Source: Saccharothrix australiensis (GTDB taxonomy: Bacteria > Actinomycetota > Actinomycetes > Mycobacteriales > Pseudonocardiaceae). Taken from it: 64,000 nt of DNA. Below are positions 49,480 to 57,916 of this stretch, in pieces (position 1 is the first letter of the stretch; every line of letters begins with the position of its first letter). The position numbers and the translations under genes are program-made. The notes beneath the pieces were generated by a model, which was given only the letters and a program-made list of their open reading frames with translations, was not told the origin of the DNA and made no database searches. Location: positions 930,001 to 994,000 of the forward strand of contig NZ_RBXO01000001.1 of NCBI RefSeq assembly GCF_003634935.1. The letters are read 5' to 3'.

Positions 49480-50280
49480 GTGCTGGCGCGGCAGCGGCAA
49501 GCGGTGATCCTGGAAGAGGTCCGGCGCACGGGTGCGGTGCGGGTCAGCGACCTGGTGGTGCGGCTGGGCGTCTCGGACATGACCGTGCGCCGCGACCTGG
49601 ACGTGCTGGCGGCGCGCGGGCTGGTGGAGAAGGTCTACGGCGGCGCGACGTCCGTGGTCGGCCGCAGCACCGACGAACCGGGGTTCGAGGCCAAGTCCGT
49701 CCGGCAGCTCCCGGAGAAGGAGGCCATCGCGGCGAGCGCCGCCGGGCTCGTCCGGCCGGGCACCGCGATCGGGCTGTCCGCGGGCACCACCACGTGGACG
49801 CTGGCCCGGTTCCTCGACGACGTGCCGGACCTGACCGTCGTCACCAACTCCACCCGGGTCGCCGACGTGCTCCAGCAGGGCGGTCGCACGGACCGGACCG
49901 TCGTGCTGACCGGCGGGGTCCGCACGCCGTCGGACGCGCTGGTCGGCCCGGTGGCGGTGCAGGCGCTCCGGACGCTGCACCTCGACGTGGTGTTCCTGGG
50001 CGTGCACGGCATGGCCGAGCGCTCCGGGTTCACCACGCCCAACCTGGACGAGAGCCAGACCGACCGGGCCCTGGTCGACGCGGCCGGCCGGGTCGTCGTG
50101 GTCGCCGACCACACCAAGTGGGGCACCGTCGGCATCTCGACCATCGCGGGCCTCGACGAGGCGGACGTGCTGGTGACCGACGAGGGCCTGCCCGAACCGG
50201 CGCGCGCCGCGCTCGCCGAGCAGGTCGGGGAACTGGTCCTGGCGCGGGTGCCGGGACGGGGAGAGGAAGAGACGGCGTGA
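49480..50280 (+). CDS. DeoR family transcriptional regulator
   Basis: 266 residues (GTG 49480 with GGGAGGGG 8 nt upstream; GTG 49471 also possible). DeoR HTH VLARQRQAVILEEVRRTGAVRVSDLVVRLGVSDMTVRRDLDVLAARGLVEKVYGGA. DeoR_C sensor (GLSAGTTTWTLARFLDDVPDLTVVTNSTRVADVLQQ; VHGMAERSGFTTPNLDESQTDRALVDAAGRVVVVADHTKWG). Senses a phosphorylated sugar. Its stop overlaps the start of galT by 4 bp, so it most likely regulates galactose use. This pair interrupts the otherwise conserved mprB-pepD order. Confidence 0.9.
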   Translation: MLARQRQAVILEEVRRTGAVRVSDLVVRLGVSDMTVRRDLDVLAARGLVEKVYGGATSVVGRSTDEPGFEAKSVRQLPEKEAIAASAAGLVRPGTAIGLSAGTTTWTLARFLDDVPDLTVVTNSTRVADVLQQGGRTDRTVVLTGGVRTPSDALVGPVAVQALRTLHLDVVFLGVHGMAERSGFTTPNLDESQTDRALVDAAGRVVVVADHTKWGTVGISTIAGLDEADVLVTDEGLPEPARAALAEQVGELVLARVPGRGEEETA

Positions 50281-51362
50281 GGCGCACGGCGGGCCGGCTG
50301 GCCGACGGCCGCGAGATCATCTACTTCGACGACACGCCGGGCGCGCCGCCGCGGACCGCGGTGGACACCAGGGACCTGCCGCGGTCGCGGCCCCTGTCCG
50401 AGGTGCGGCGCGACCCGCTGACCGGTGAGTGGGTGGCGATGGCCGCCCACCGGCAGACCCGGACCTACAAGCCGCCGGCGGACCTGTGCCCGCTGTGCCC
50501 GTCCGCGCCGGGCAGGCCGACCGAGGTGCCCGAGCCGGACTACGACGTGGTGGTGTTCGAGAACCGGTTCCCGTCGTTCGCGCCGGACGTGCCCGCGCTG
50601 CCGTCCACCGTGGACGGGATGCCGATGGTGGCGCGGGCGGCCGGGCTCGGTCGGTGCGAGGTCGTGTGCTTCACCGCCGACCACACCACGTCGTTCGGGT
50701 CGCTGCCGCCGTCCCGCGTGCGGACCGTCGTGGACGTGTGGGCGGACCGCACCGCGGCGCTGGGCGAGGTGCCGGGCGTGGTGCAGGTGTTCCCGTTCGA
50801 GAACCGGGGCGAGGAGATCGGCGTCACCCTGCACCACCCGCACGGGCAGGTCTACGGCTACCCGTTCGTGACGCCGAGGACCGAGCGGGTGCTGGCGGTG
50901 GCGGCCGAGTACCGGGCCGAGCACGGCCGCCCCCTGATGGGTGACGTGCTGGCCGCCGAACGGGCCGCCGGCACGCGCGTCGTCGGCACGTCGGAGCACT
51001 GGACGGCGTTCGTGCCCGCCGCCGCGCGCTGGCCGGTCGAGGTGCACGTCGTGCCGCACCGCCAGGTCCCGGACCTGCCCGCGCTGACCGACGCCGAACG
51101 GGACGACTTCGCGCACCTGTACCTGGAGGTGCTGCACCGGCTGGACGCGCTCTACCGGCGTCCCCTGCCCTACATCGCGGCGTGGCACCAGGCGCCCGTG
51201 CGCACCGGGCGGGACCTGGCGTGGCTGCACCTGGAGGTGTTCTCCGTGCTGCGCAGCGCCGACAAGCTCAAGTACCTCGCGGGTTCCGAGTCCGGCATGG
51301 GCGTGTGGATCAACGACTCCACGCCCGAGCAGGTCGCGGAGCGGTTGCGCGCCGCGTCGTGA
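50277..51362 (+). CDS. galT: Galactose-1-phosphate uridylyltransferase
   Basis: 361 residues. Active-site HxHxH region LHHPHGQVYGYP with the nucleophilic His, zinc ligands in CPLCPSAPG, C-terminal domain TAFVPAAARWPVEVHVVPHRQVPDL and YIAAWHQAPV. Transfers UMP from UDP-glucose to galactose-1-phosphate in the Leloir pathway; the galU gene at 57.9 kb makes UDP-glucose. GTG 50277 overlaps the DeoR stop. No galE or galK adjoins in this window, so the operon is minimal. Confidence 0.93.
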   Translation: MRRTAGRLADGREIIYFDDTPGAPPRTAVDTRDLPRSRPLSEVRRDPLTGEWVAMAAHRQTRTYKPPADLCPLCPSAPGRPTEVPEPDYDVVVFENRFPSFAPDVPALPSTVDGMPMVARAAGLGRCEVVCFTADHTTSFGSLPPSRVRTVVDVWADRTAALGEVPGVVQVFPFENRGEEIGVTLHHPHGQVYGYPFVTPRTERVLAVAAEYRAEHGRPLMGDVLAAERAAGTRVVGTSEHWTAFVPAAARWPVEVHVVPHRQVPDLPALTDAERDDFAHLYLEVLHRLDALYRRPLPYIAAWHQAPVRTGRDLAWLHLEVFSVLRSADKLKYLAGSESGMGVWINDSTPEQVAERLRAAS

Positions 51363-51397
51363 ACTCACAACTGATGCCCAGGTCCGTTTAAGGCTTC

Positions 51398-51406
51398 TCT
51401 CAGGCG
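51398..51406 (+). promoter_or_regulatory. TCTCAGGCG motif upstream of pepD
   Basis: Same extended motif as at mprA. About 20 bp before the pepD start, inside an AT-containing stretch (TTTAAGGCTTC) that could be the promoter -10 region. Confidence 0.5.
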
Positions 51407-51426
51407 CGCACCCCAGAGTGGTGGAC

Positions 51427-52992
51427 ATGACCGAGAACGAGCCGCAACCGCAGCCGCAGCAGCCGCCGTCGAGCCCGTGGGCACGAGGTGGCGCCGGTCA
51501 TGGGAACGCCGGCTACCAGCAGCAGGGTGCTGGACAGCCGGAGTCCGGCGCGCACGGGGCTGTGCAGGGCAGCCCCGCACCGCCGGAGGGTGCGCAGGGC
51601 GTTTCGCGGGGAGACGCCGTGGCACCGAACACGGGCGCCGTGGACGCTCCGCAGGGGAGCGCCCCGGCGTCGGCCGCCGGTGTGGCGAGCGCTCGGCAGG
51701 GGAGCGCCGCGTCATCGGACCTCGACGCCCCGGGTGCTGCGCAGGGCAGCCCCGCGGCGTCGGAAACCGGCTCGGCGGGCGCCTGGCGACCAGGCGCCGC
51801 GACGTCGGAACCCGGCTGGCCCGGTGGCCGGCCGGACCTCCCCGGCGGGTCCGGCGCTCAGGGGCCGGACCAGCCGGGGCCCTACTACTTCGCACCGCCC
51901 GGACCGGCCGGCGGCGCACCGCGCAACCGGGGCCGCGGGAAGGTCGTCGCCGGGGTCACCGCGCTCGTGCTCGCCGTCGGCGGTGTCGCGGGCGGTGTCG
52001 GCGGCTACCTCGGTTACCAGGCGGCCGAGCAGGCCAAACCGGTCACCAACGCGTTGAACGCGCCGCCGCCCGCCCAGCAGACCGGCAACGCGCCGGCGGA
52101 GGGCTCCACCGAGCAGGTGGCCCAGAAGGTGCTGCCCACGGTGGTCCAGGTGCAGGTCAACGGCGGTGCCGGCTCCGGGTTCGTGCTCAGCTCGGACGGG
52201 CTCGTGCTGACGAACAACCACGTGGTGGAGTCCGCCGCGAACGGTGGTCCGATCAAGGTCCAGTTCCAGGACGGCAAGTCGGCGAGCGCGAGGATCGTCG
52301 GTCGCGACCCGTCGTCCGACCTGGCCGTGGTCAAGGCGGACGGCGTGTCCGGCCTGCCCACCGCCGAGCTGGGCAACTCCGGCGACCTGCGGATCGGCCA
52401 GCAGGTGGTGGCCGTGGGTTCGCCGTTCGACCTGAACGGCACCGTGACGTCGGGCATCGTCAGCTCGCTCAACCGCCCCGTGCGGGCTGGGGACGACGGC
52501 ACCCAGGCGACCGTGCTCAACGCCATCCAGACCGACGCGGCGATCAACCCCGGCAACTCCGGCGGGCCGCTGGTGAACATGCGCGGCCAGGTCGTCGGCA
52601 TCAACTCGGCCATCTACAGCCCCAACCGGACGCAGTCGTCGCAGGGCGGTTCGGTGGGCATCGGGTTCGCCATCCCCGTCGACCAGGCGCGGCGCACGGC
52701 CAAGGAGCTGAGCGAGACCGGCAAGGCGACGCAGACCGTGCTCGGCGTCCAGGTGACGGACGGGACGGACGGCGGCGCGCGGGTCCGCGAGGTGACGCCA
52801 GGTGGCGCGGCCGAGCAGGCCGGGCTCAGGGCGGGCGACCTGATCACGAAGTTCGGCGACCGGGTGATCGACAGCTCGGACGCGCTCGTGGCGGCGGTCC
52901 GGTCGCGTGCGCCGGGCGAGACGGTGCAGCTCACCGTGGGTGGGCGTGCGGTCGACGTGAAGCTGGGCAGCCAGCCCGTCGAGTTGAGGTGA
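51427..52992 (+). CDS. pepD: HtrA-like membrane serine protease (PepD)
   Basis: 521 residues. N-terminal cytoplasmic Pro/Ala/Gln/Ser-rich tail with repeated QGS/AQGS words (about residues 1-165), one membrane helix (about 174-198), then trypsin-like catalytic domain with His265 (LTNNHVV), Asp298 (SSDLAVV), Ser378 (NPGNSGGPL) and a C-terminal PDZ domain (VLGVQVTDGTDGGARVREVTPGGAAEQAGLRAGDLITKFGDR). Extracytoplasmic quality-control protease of the MprAB stress regulon. ATG 51427; GTG 51418/51421 in frame. In M. tuberculosis Rv0983 follows mprB directly, here DeoR-galT intervenes. Confidence 0.92.
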   Translation: MTENEPQPQPQQPPSSPWARGGAGHGNAGYQQQGAGQPESGAHGAVQGSPAPPEGAQGVSRGDAVAPNTGAVDAPQGSAPASAAGVASARQGSAASSDLDAPGAAQGSPAASETGSAGAWRPGAATSEPGWPGGRPDLPGGSGAQGPDQPGPYYFAPPGPAGGAPRNRGRGKVVAGVTALVLAVGGVAGGVGGYLGYQAAEQAKPVTNALNAPPPAQQTGNAPAEGSTEQVAQKVLPTVVQVQVNGGAGSGFVLSSDGLVLTNNHVVESAANGGPIKVQFQDGKSASARIVGRDPSSDLAVVKADGVSGLPTAELGNSGDLRIGQQVVAVGSPFDLNGTVTSGIVSSLNRPVRAGDDGTQATVLNAIQTDAAINPGNSGGPLVNMRGQVVGINSAIYSPNRTQSSQGGSVGIGFAIPVDQARRTAKELSETGKATQTVLGVQVTDGTDGGARVREVTPGGAAEQAGLRAGDLITKFGDRVIDSSDALVAAVRSRAPGETVQLTVGGRAVDVKLGSQPVELR

Positions 52993-53492
52993 CCCCTCCG
53001 TGAGACTCCGGCTCGGCGCCCCGAGCCGGCGATGAGGCCGCATCCCGGCAGGCCGCCCCTCACCTGCCGGTGTGCGGCCCCACCACGTTCCGACATCGCC
53101 CGGTGCCGCTCACGACGGCTGCGCCCGTGCCGATCGGCTCGGTCGATCGGCGTGCGCGGCGGCGGGTATGCGCGTTGGTCGGCTCGGTCGGTCGACGTGC
53201 CTCGCGTCGGCCGGTTCGGCTGGCCTCGTGGGCGACGCGGTGATCGTCGTCGGCTCGATGGTCGCGGCCGTCCGCGGTCCGTCGCGGTTGCCGCGCCGTT
53301 CGTGCGGTTGTGGTGAGCCGACCAGGCGGTCGGTGACGGCGAGCACCCCGCCGCGGGCGGTGGCGTGGGATGGTGGGGTGCGCGGGCGAACCCGCGCGCC
53401 GCTGACGGGAAAAGCGGAGGTGGGACGTGGTCGGTGGGGGCAGCGTGACGTCACAGGACCGTCAGGTTCGCCGATTGGCTACGGTGATCCGC
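52993..53492. other. 500-bp gap without a supported gene
   Basis: Frames are short and Arg/Gly-rich. An imperfect about 24-bp direct repeat with GGCTCGGTCGRTCGRCGTG occurs twice (53135-53154, 53189-53208). It may be leader or decayed sequence between pepD and moaB. Confidence 0.4.
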
Positions 53493-53993
53493 ATGGAACG
53501 CAGCGCTCAGCGCCTCGGACGCGCCCTCGTCGTGATCGTGGACGACCGGGTGGCGCACGGTGAGCACGACGACAGCACGGGACCGCTGGTCACCGAACTG
53601 CTGGAGGAAGCCGGATTCATCGTCGACGGCACCGTCGCGGTGGAGGGTGAGGTCGTGGGCATCCGCGCCGCGCTCAACACCGCCGTCATCGGTGGCGTGG
53701 ACCTCGTGGTCACCGTCGGTGGCACGGGCGTGTCGCCTCGCGACGTCACGCCGGACGCCACGCAGGGCGTGCTGGACCGCCCCATCGCGGGCATCGCCGA
53801 GGCACTGCGAGCCTCGGGCCTGGCCGCGGGCGCGGTCGACGCGGGCATCTCGCGCGGTCTCGTCGGCGTGTCGGGCAGCACCCTCGTGGTGAACCTGGCC
53901 GGCTCGCGGTCGGCGGTGCGGGACGGCATGGCCACGCTGTCGGCACTGGTGCCGTACGTCATCGAACAGCTGTCCGGGCTCGACGAAGCATGA
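53493..53993 (+). CDS. moaB: MoaB/MogA-family molybdenum cofactor protein
   Basis: 166 residues. MoCF_BD fold: ALVVIVDDRVAHGEHDDSTGPLVTELLEEAG, then VDLVVTVGGTGVSPRDVTPDATQGVLD (molybdopterin-binding TGGTGVSPRDVTPEA-like signature), GISRGLVGVSGSTLVVNLAGS. Molybdopterin adenylylation or related step. ATG 53493 is chosen because it matches moaB2 length (Rv0984); GTG 53445 is in frame. moeA lies 5 kb downstream, so two Moco genes flank this block as in mycobacteria. Confidence 0.9.
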   Translation: MERSAQRLGRALVVIVDDRVAHGEHDDSTGPLVTELLEEAGFIVDGTVAVEGEVVGIRAALNTAVIGGVDLVVTVGGTGVSPRDVTPDATQGVLDRPIAGIAEALRASGLAAGAVDAGISRGLVGVSGSTLVVNLAGSRSAVRDGMATLSALVPYVIEQLSGLDEA

Positions 53994-54160
53994 ACGAGCC
54001 CGTTGACGACGCCGCTGCCGCCGCCGCACAGGAGGCGGCGCGGCGTCGTCGGCTGGCCGAGGTGTTCGGCGAGGTCCTGCCGGAGGCCGACGACGAACCG
54101 ACGGCCGCCCACCGCGACGACCAGTGGTACCTGGAGAACCGCCCACCGCACCACGAGTGA
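53990..54160 (+). CDS. Small acidic protein coupled to MoaB
   Basis: 56 residues from ATG 53990, overlapping the moaB stop (ATGA). Sequence runs MNEPVDDAAAAAAQEAARRR, then a helix EVFGEVLPEADDEPTAAHRDDQWYLENRPPHHE. The closing segment DDQWYLENRPPHH is a recurrent C-terminal signature of tiny actinobacterial proteins of this kind, so it is probably a genuine conserved ORF. Function unknown. Confidence 0.65.
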   Translation: MNEPVDDAAAAAAQEAARRRRLAEVFGEVLPEADDEPTAAHRDDQWYLENRPPHHE

Positions 54161-54448
54161 GTCGGCCGGCCGGGGCGGGTTCGACCGGGCGCTGTCGTGA
54201 CCGGACCGGCCGAGGTGGATTCGACCAGGCGCTGCCGTGAGCAGGCCGCAGCGGGCGGTGCAGCCATCAGCAGGCGCGATCGGCAGCGCGGGCCGAGGTC
54301 TGTTCGGCCGGCGGTCACGGCCCGGCCTCGGCCCCGTCGTGAGGTCGTGGTGGCGGGTTGATCGGGCCCGCTCCCGAGCGGGGCGGCCGGAACCGCGTGC
54401 ACCCGACTCGGTGAAACCGGCGTGGCGGACCGGGTGGGCGTGGACCGG

Positions 54449-54856
54449 TCAGGGGCGGCTGTCGGATCGGCGTTGCCGGTCGGCGAGCAGGTCGCGGATC
54501 TCCTTGAGCAGCTCGACATCCGTCGGCTCGGACGGGCCGGGCTCCTGGCCCTTCTCGCGCCGTTCCTTGATCTTGTTCATGGGCAGCACGAAGATGAAGT
54601 AGACGACGGCCGCCACGATCACGAAGTTGATGACCGCCGTGATGATCGCGCCGAAGTCCACGATGGTCTTGTCGGTGTCACCGAGCTTGACCGCGAGGCC
54701 GTTGACGTTGCTGCCACCGAACAACGCGACGATCGGGTTGATCAGGTGGTTCGTGAACGCGGTCACGATCGCGCTGAACGCCGCACCGATGACGACCGCC
54801 ACCGCGAGGTCGATGACGTTGCCGCGCATCAGGAAGTCCTTGAAGCCCTTGATCAC
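54449..54856 (-). CDS. mscL: Large-conductance mechanosensitive channel MscL
   Basis: 135 residues. N-terminal amphipathic IKGFKDFLMRGNVIDLAVAVVIGAAFSAIVTAF with the TM1 pore Gly/Ala pattern, periplasmic loop, TM2 IITAVINFVIVAAVVYFIFVLPMNKI and a charged C-terminal helix PTDVELLKEIRDLLADRQRR. Opens under osmotic downshock. GTG 54856 with GGAGGAAC upstream; the frame stays open further but the signature starts here. Mycobacterial order moaB2-mscL is kept. Confidence 0.93.
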   Translation of the reverse strand: MIKGFKDFLMRGNVIDLAVAVVIGAAFSAIVTAFTNHLINPIVALFGGSNVNGLAVKLGDTDKTIVDFGAIITAVINFVIVAAVVYFIFVLPMNKIKERREKGQEPGPSEPTDVELLKEIRDLLADRQRRSDSRP

Positions 54857-55027
54857 AGCCGGTTCCTCCGTTCGGGGGGACATTGAGGGATCAACGGAGG
54901 GTAACGGGTGAGGTGGCGTCTTGTGACGTCGTGACTGGTGGTCTCCCCTTTCCGGGTTAAGTGGCCAGCTCAGGATGAGTCGGCATGCCGACTTTGCCTG
55001 CGGCGCGGGATCTTCCATGATCACGGC

Positions 55028-55408
55028 GTGCGCGAGGAGGCCCTGACCGACGAGCTGTGGACTCGGCTGGAATCGGCCGCCCACCGCCCTGTTCGGCGCC
55101 TCGGCGCGACGTGTTGGCGGCGGTTGACCCCACCTGCGCGCACTCAAGGGGGGATCACACCGGGCCGTGCCTGGTCGACCGACGCAAACCCGGCCCCGGC
55201 ACTCCTGATCACCGACGCCACCGGGATTCCGCTCGCCGTCACGTTGACCGGCGGCCACCGCAACGACGTCACCCCGCTGATCGACGCGGTCCCGCCGATC
55301 CGAGGCGTGGCCGGGCAAGCCGCGTCGGCTCTGCGGCCACAGCGGCTACGACCACGACAAGTACCGCCGCCTGGTCCGCGCGCGGTCGGGGCGGTGCAGA
55401 CCGTTTGA
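55028..55408 (+). pseudogene. IS5-family transposase remnant
   Basis: N-terminal stub VREEALTDELWTRLESAAHRP followed after an internal deletion by STDANPAPALLITDATGIPLAVTLTGGHRNDVTPLIDAVPPIRGV, which is the DDE-region start of IS5-group transposases (DANPxPxLLxTDATGxPLAVxLTGGHRNDVTQL). The catalytic Asp...Glu part is missing: it runs out of frame into the neighbouring IS256 remnant. A dead insertion. Confidence 0.75.
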
Positions 55409-56086
55409 GGGCCTTGGCGATGGCGTCCCAGTGCCGGCGGCCGGCGTAGCGGAAGCTGGTGCGCAGCAGGTGCACGATGCAGGTCTGCACGATCGCGCGC
55501 GGCCGGACCATGGTGACCCCGTCGGGCAGCCCGGCCGATCCGTCGCAGACGAGCATGAGCACGTCGGCGACGCCGCGGTTGCGCAGCTCGGTCAGGACGT
55601 GCAGCCGGTACCTGGCGCCCTCGCCGCCGTCACCGGCCCGAGGATGTCGCGATGGCCCTCGGTAGTCGCGGCCATCGCCATGTGGATCGGCCGGTTGGCC
55701 ACCTGCCCGTCGCGGTTCCCGACATGGATGGCGTCGATGAAGACCACCGGGTCGAGAGGTCGGTTCCGCCATTCGATCATGCCCTCGACCACCTTGTCAG
55801 TGATCGTGGAGATCGTCTGACGGGACACCTCCGCGCCGTGGACCTCGGCCGGGTGCGCGGAGATCCCACCTTCCAGGGCGGACTCCAGCAGCCGCCTGGT
55901 CAGCTGCTGGAGCACCCCGCCCTCACCGGTCAACTTCAGCCCGCCGGCGCGGGCCCGGCCGACCAGCTGGTCGACCAGCTGCTCATCCAGGCCGTTCAGG
56001 GCGGTCCCGGACCGGGTGTCCTCGGCGTTCTCCACGCCGGACACCATCTCGGTCATCAGGTGCGCATCCTTGATCAGGAGTTGCAC
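55405..56086 (-). pseudogene. IS256-family transposase remnant
   Basis: N-terminal part DEQLVDQLVGRARAGGLKLTGEGGVLQQLTRRLLESALEGG, then EVHGAEVSRQTISTITDKVVEGMIEWRNRPLDPVVFIDAIHV with the first catalytic Asp. A frameshift near 55635 moves the sequence to another frame where YRLHVLTELRNRGVADVLMLVCDGSAGLPDGV and AIVQTCIVHLLRTSFRYAGRRHWDAIAKALK continue. Internal deletion after SALEGGISAH. The C-terminus ends at the IS5 remnant. Dead element, inserted among the otherwise conserved mscL - SAF region. Confidence 0.78.
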
Positions 56087-56117
56087 AACTCGTTTTACAG
56101 TCGTACGGGCTGGACAG

Positions 56118-56175
56118 CCGCTGTCGACTGGGCCGCTGTCGACTGGCCGCTGTCGAACGGGCCGCTGTCGACTGG
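56118..56175. repeat. Four-copy 14-15-bp tandem repeat
   Basis: CCGCTGTCGACTGGG-like units at 56118, 56133, 56147, 56162. Mixed 14 and 15 bp spacing, each with GTCGA(C). Similar in period and in the GTCGAC core to the six-copy array at 6411-6506. Confidence 0.8.
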
Positions 56176-56321
56176 TGGGGATGCGCGGGTTGGGCGACTC
56201 CTCATCTCGGGGGTCTCGGTGGTGCGGTGGGGACCGGGGGCGATGTGGGAGAGGTGCGGGGCGGCTCGCGCGCGTCCTCTCCGCGCTCAGCCCTCTACCG
56301 CCAAGCGACAGGTCGCCGCAC

Positions 56322-56828
56322 CTAGCGCAGCGTCAGGGCCACGGGATGGGTAAGGGACTCCGCCGCGACCCTGGTCGCCGCCTCGTGGCTCGTCGACAGC
56401 AGCACCACCTCGGCGTCGCGGACCGCCACCACCGAGGCGTCGTCGGCCAGCACCTGCCGATCGGGGCCCACCACGTCGACCTGGCTGCCCGTGCGCAGCA
56501 GCGCGCCCACCGCAGGGTCGGCCAGGCGCACCGCCACCGAGGCCGTGTCCGCCTCCGCCGGGAGCAGGCGGGTGTCGGTCAGGGGTTCGCCCGACCTCGC
56601 CGCCGCTCTCAGCGCCCGACCCTCCGCCGCCTCACGGCTGATGGCCCCGGCTGGGGATAACCCTGGTGGGGCCTCGATGGTCTTGAGGTCTTCCGGTGCC
56701 AGCGGGACGCCGGCCGGCAGGTCGCGCGCCGCCACCGCCAGCTCCACGCCCGCCGGGGCCGGCCAGGCCGCCACCAGGGCGGCCAGCAGGGCCAACACCG
56801 CTGCCAGGATCTTTCGCGTCAGGTTCAT
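56322..56828 (-). CDS. SAF-domain secreted/anchored protein (CpaB-like)
   Basis: 168 residues. N-terminal hydrophobic segment MNLTRKILAAVLALLAALVAAWP, then the SAF domain: VELAVAARDLPAGVPLAPEDLKTIEAPPGLSPAGAISREAAEGRALRAAARSGEPLTDTRLLP, with the loop of CpaB/FlgA-like proteins. Possible pilus or envelope role. Position corresponds to the conserved small gene before FmdB and the cyclo-ligase in related genomes. Confidence 0.85.
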   Translation of the reverse strand: MNLTRKILAAVLALLAALVAAWPAPAGVELAVAARDLPAGVPLAPEDLKTIEAPPGLSPAGAISREAAEGRALRAAARSGEPLTDTRLLPAEADTASVAVRLADPAVGALLRTGSQVDVVGPDRQVLADDASVVAVRDAEVVLLSTSHEAATRVAAESLTHPVALTLR

Positions 56829-56909
56829 GGCGCTGACGGTAGGGATCTTGGGTGGGGGTGGCCAGGGAGGGTTTCCGGGCTGTGGACAGGTTGGCGGGCT
56901 GTGGATAAG

Positions 56910-57209
56910 TCAGGACGCGGCCGCGGCCGGAGCCGACGAGGTGTCGCTCTTCTTCGCCGTCGACGACGTCTCGCTCTTGGTCGACGTGGACGAGGACTTC
57001 GACTCGGAGGACTTCGACTCCGAGGACGACGACGAGCGGTTGTCGGTGCGGTAGAAGCCGCTGCCCTTGAACACCACGCCGACGGCCCCGTAGAGCTTGC
57101 GCAGCTTGCCCTTGCACTCCGGGCACTCGGTCAACGCCGAATCGGAGAAGGACTGCACCGCTTCGAACCGGTGGTCGCACTCGGTGCAGGCGTACTGGTA
57201 GGTCGGCAC
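56910..57209 (-). CDS. FmdB-family zinc ribbon protein
   Basis: 99 residues from GTG 57209 (RBS GGAAGG). Zinc ribbon at 1-50: VPTYQYACTECDHRFEAVQSF then ECPECKGKLRKLYGAVGVVFKGSGFYRTDN, a C4 site of the Rv0991c type. The C-terminal half is a low-complexity Ser/Lys/Glu tail (SSSSSESKSSESKS, TKSETSSTAKKSD) from slippage of short repeats. The mycobacterial homologue is linked to protein-folding stress. Divergent arrangement with the cyclo-ligase is conserved. Confidence 0.88.
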   Translation of the reverse strand: MPTYQYACTECDHRFEAVQSFSDSALTECPECKGKLRKLYGAVGVVFKGSGFYRTDNRSSSSSESKSSESKSSSTSTKSETSSTAKKSDTSSAPAAAAS

Positions 57210-57311
57210 GGTTCGCCCTTCCGCGGGTCCTGGTTGGCACTCCGGCATCGCGAGTGCCAACAACGATGATGCGCCGGCCGGCATACGTCACGCAAACAAC
57301 ACAGGTCAACG

Positions 57312-57878
57312 TCACAGAGGAAGGTGGACGACGCCCGCCCTCGGCGTCAGGACGGCGTTCACCCGCACGTCGTGCGCCTCGGCCGGCAACGACGGCACGA
57401 ACTCGTCGTCGCGCACCACGGCCACCAGCGGGCACGTGGCCAGCGGCAGCGAGCGGTCGTAGTGGCCGCCGCCCTGGCCCAGCCGCACGCCCCGGTGGTC
57501 CACCGCCAACGCCGGCACCAGCACCAACGCCGCCGACGCGACGGCCGCCGACCCCAGCGGCGCACCCGCCGGCTCGCGGAGGCCGTGCGGTCCCGCCCGC
57601 AGCGAGCCGTCGTAGACCGCCCAATCGAGTGGCGCGTCGGCGACCGTGATCGGCAACAGCACCCGGTACCCCGCCGAGCGCAGCGCGTCCACCATCGCCC
57701 GCGACCCCGGCTCACCACCGATCGGCAGGTAAGCGCACACCGTCTCACCAGGCACGACGTCGAACGCGGCCACGGCCGCCAACACCTCGGACGACAACGG
57801 CGCGGGTGCCGCCCCGCGCCGCGCGGCACGCAACCGTGCGCGCAGCGTCGTCTTCCGGTTACGTTGATCGGACGTCAT
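57312..57878 (-). CDS. 5-formyltetrahydrofolate cyclo-ligase
   Basis: 188 residues. Motifs: RARLRAARRG, VCAYLPIGGEPGSRAMVDALRSAGYRVLLPIT, PLGSAAVASAALVLVPALAVDHRGVRLGQGGGHYDR (Mg-ATP loop GQGGGYYDR type), and LPAEAHDVRVNAVLTP. Converts 5-formyl-THF to 5,10-methenyl-THF. ATG 57878, divergent from galU with only 38 bp between, so their promoters overlap. Confidence 0.92.
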   Translation of the reverse strand: MTSDQRNRKTTLRARLRAARRGAAPAPLSSEVLAAVAAFDVVPGETVCAYLPIGGEPGSRAMVDALRSAGYRVLLPITVADAPLDWAVYDGSLRAGPHGLREPAGAPLGSAAVASAALVLVPALAVDHRGVRLGQGGGHYDRSLPLATCPLVAVVRDDEFVPSLPAEAHDVRVNAVLTPRAGVVHLPL

Positions 57879-57916
57879 GGCAGGTAACCCTATGCGCGCC
57901 GTTACGCTCGCTTCCC

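Noticed and set aside
53072..53563. Plus-strand 163-codon frame before moaB
   Set aside because: No RBS or domain, Arg-rich; overlaps the moaB start in another frame.
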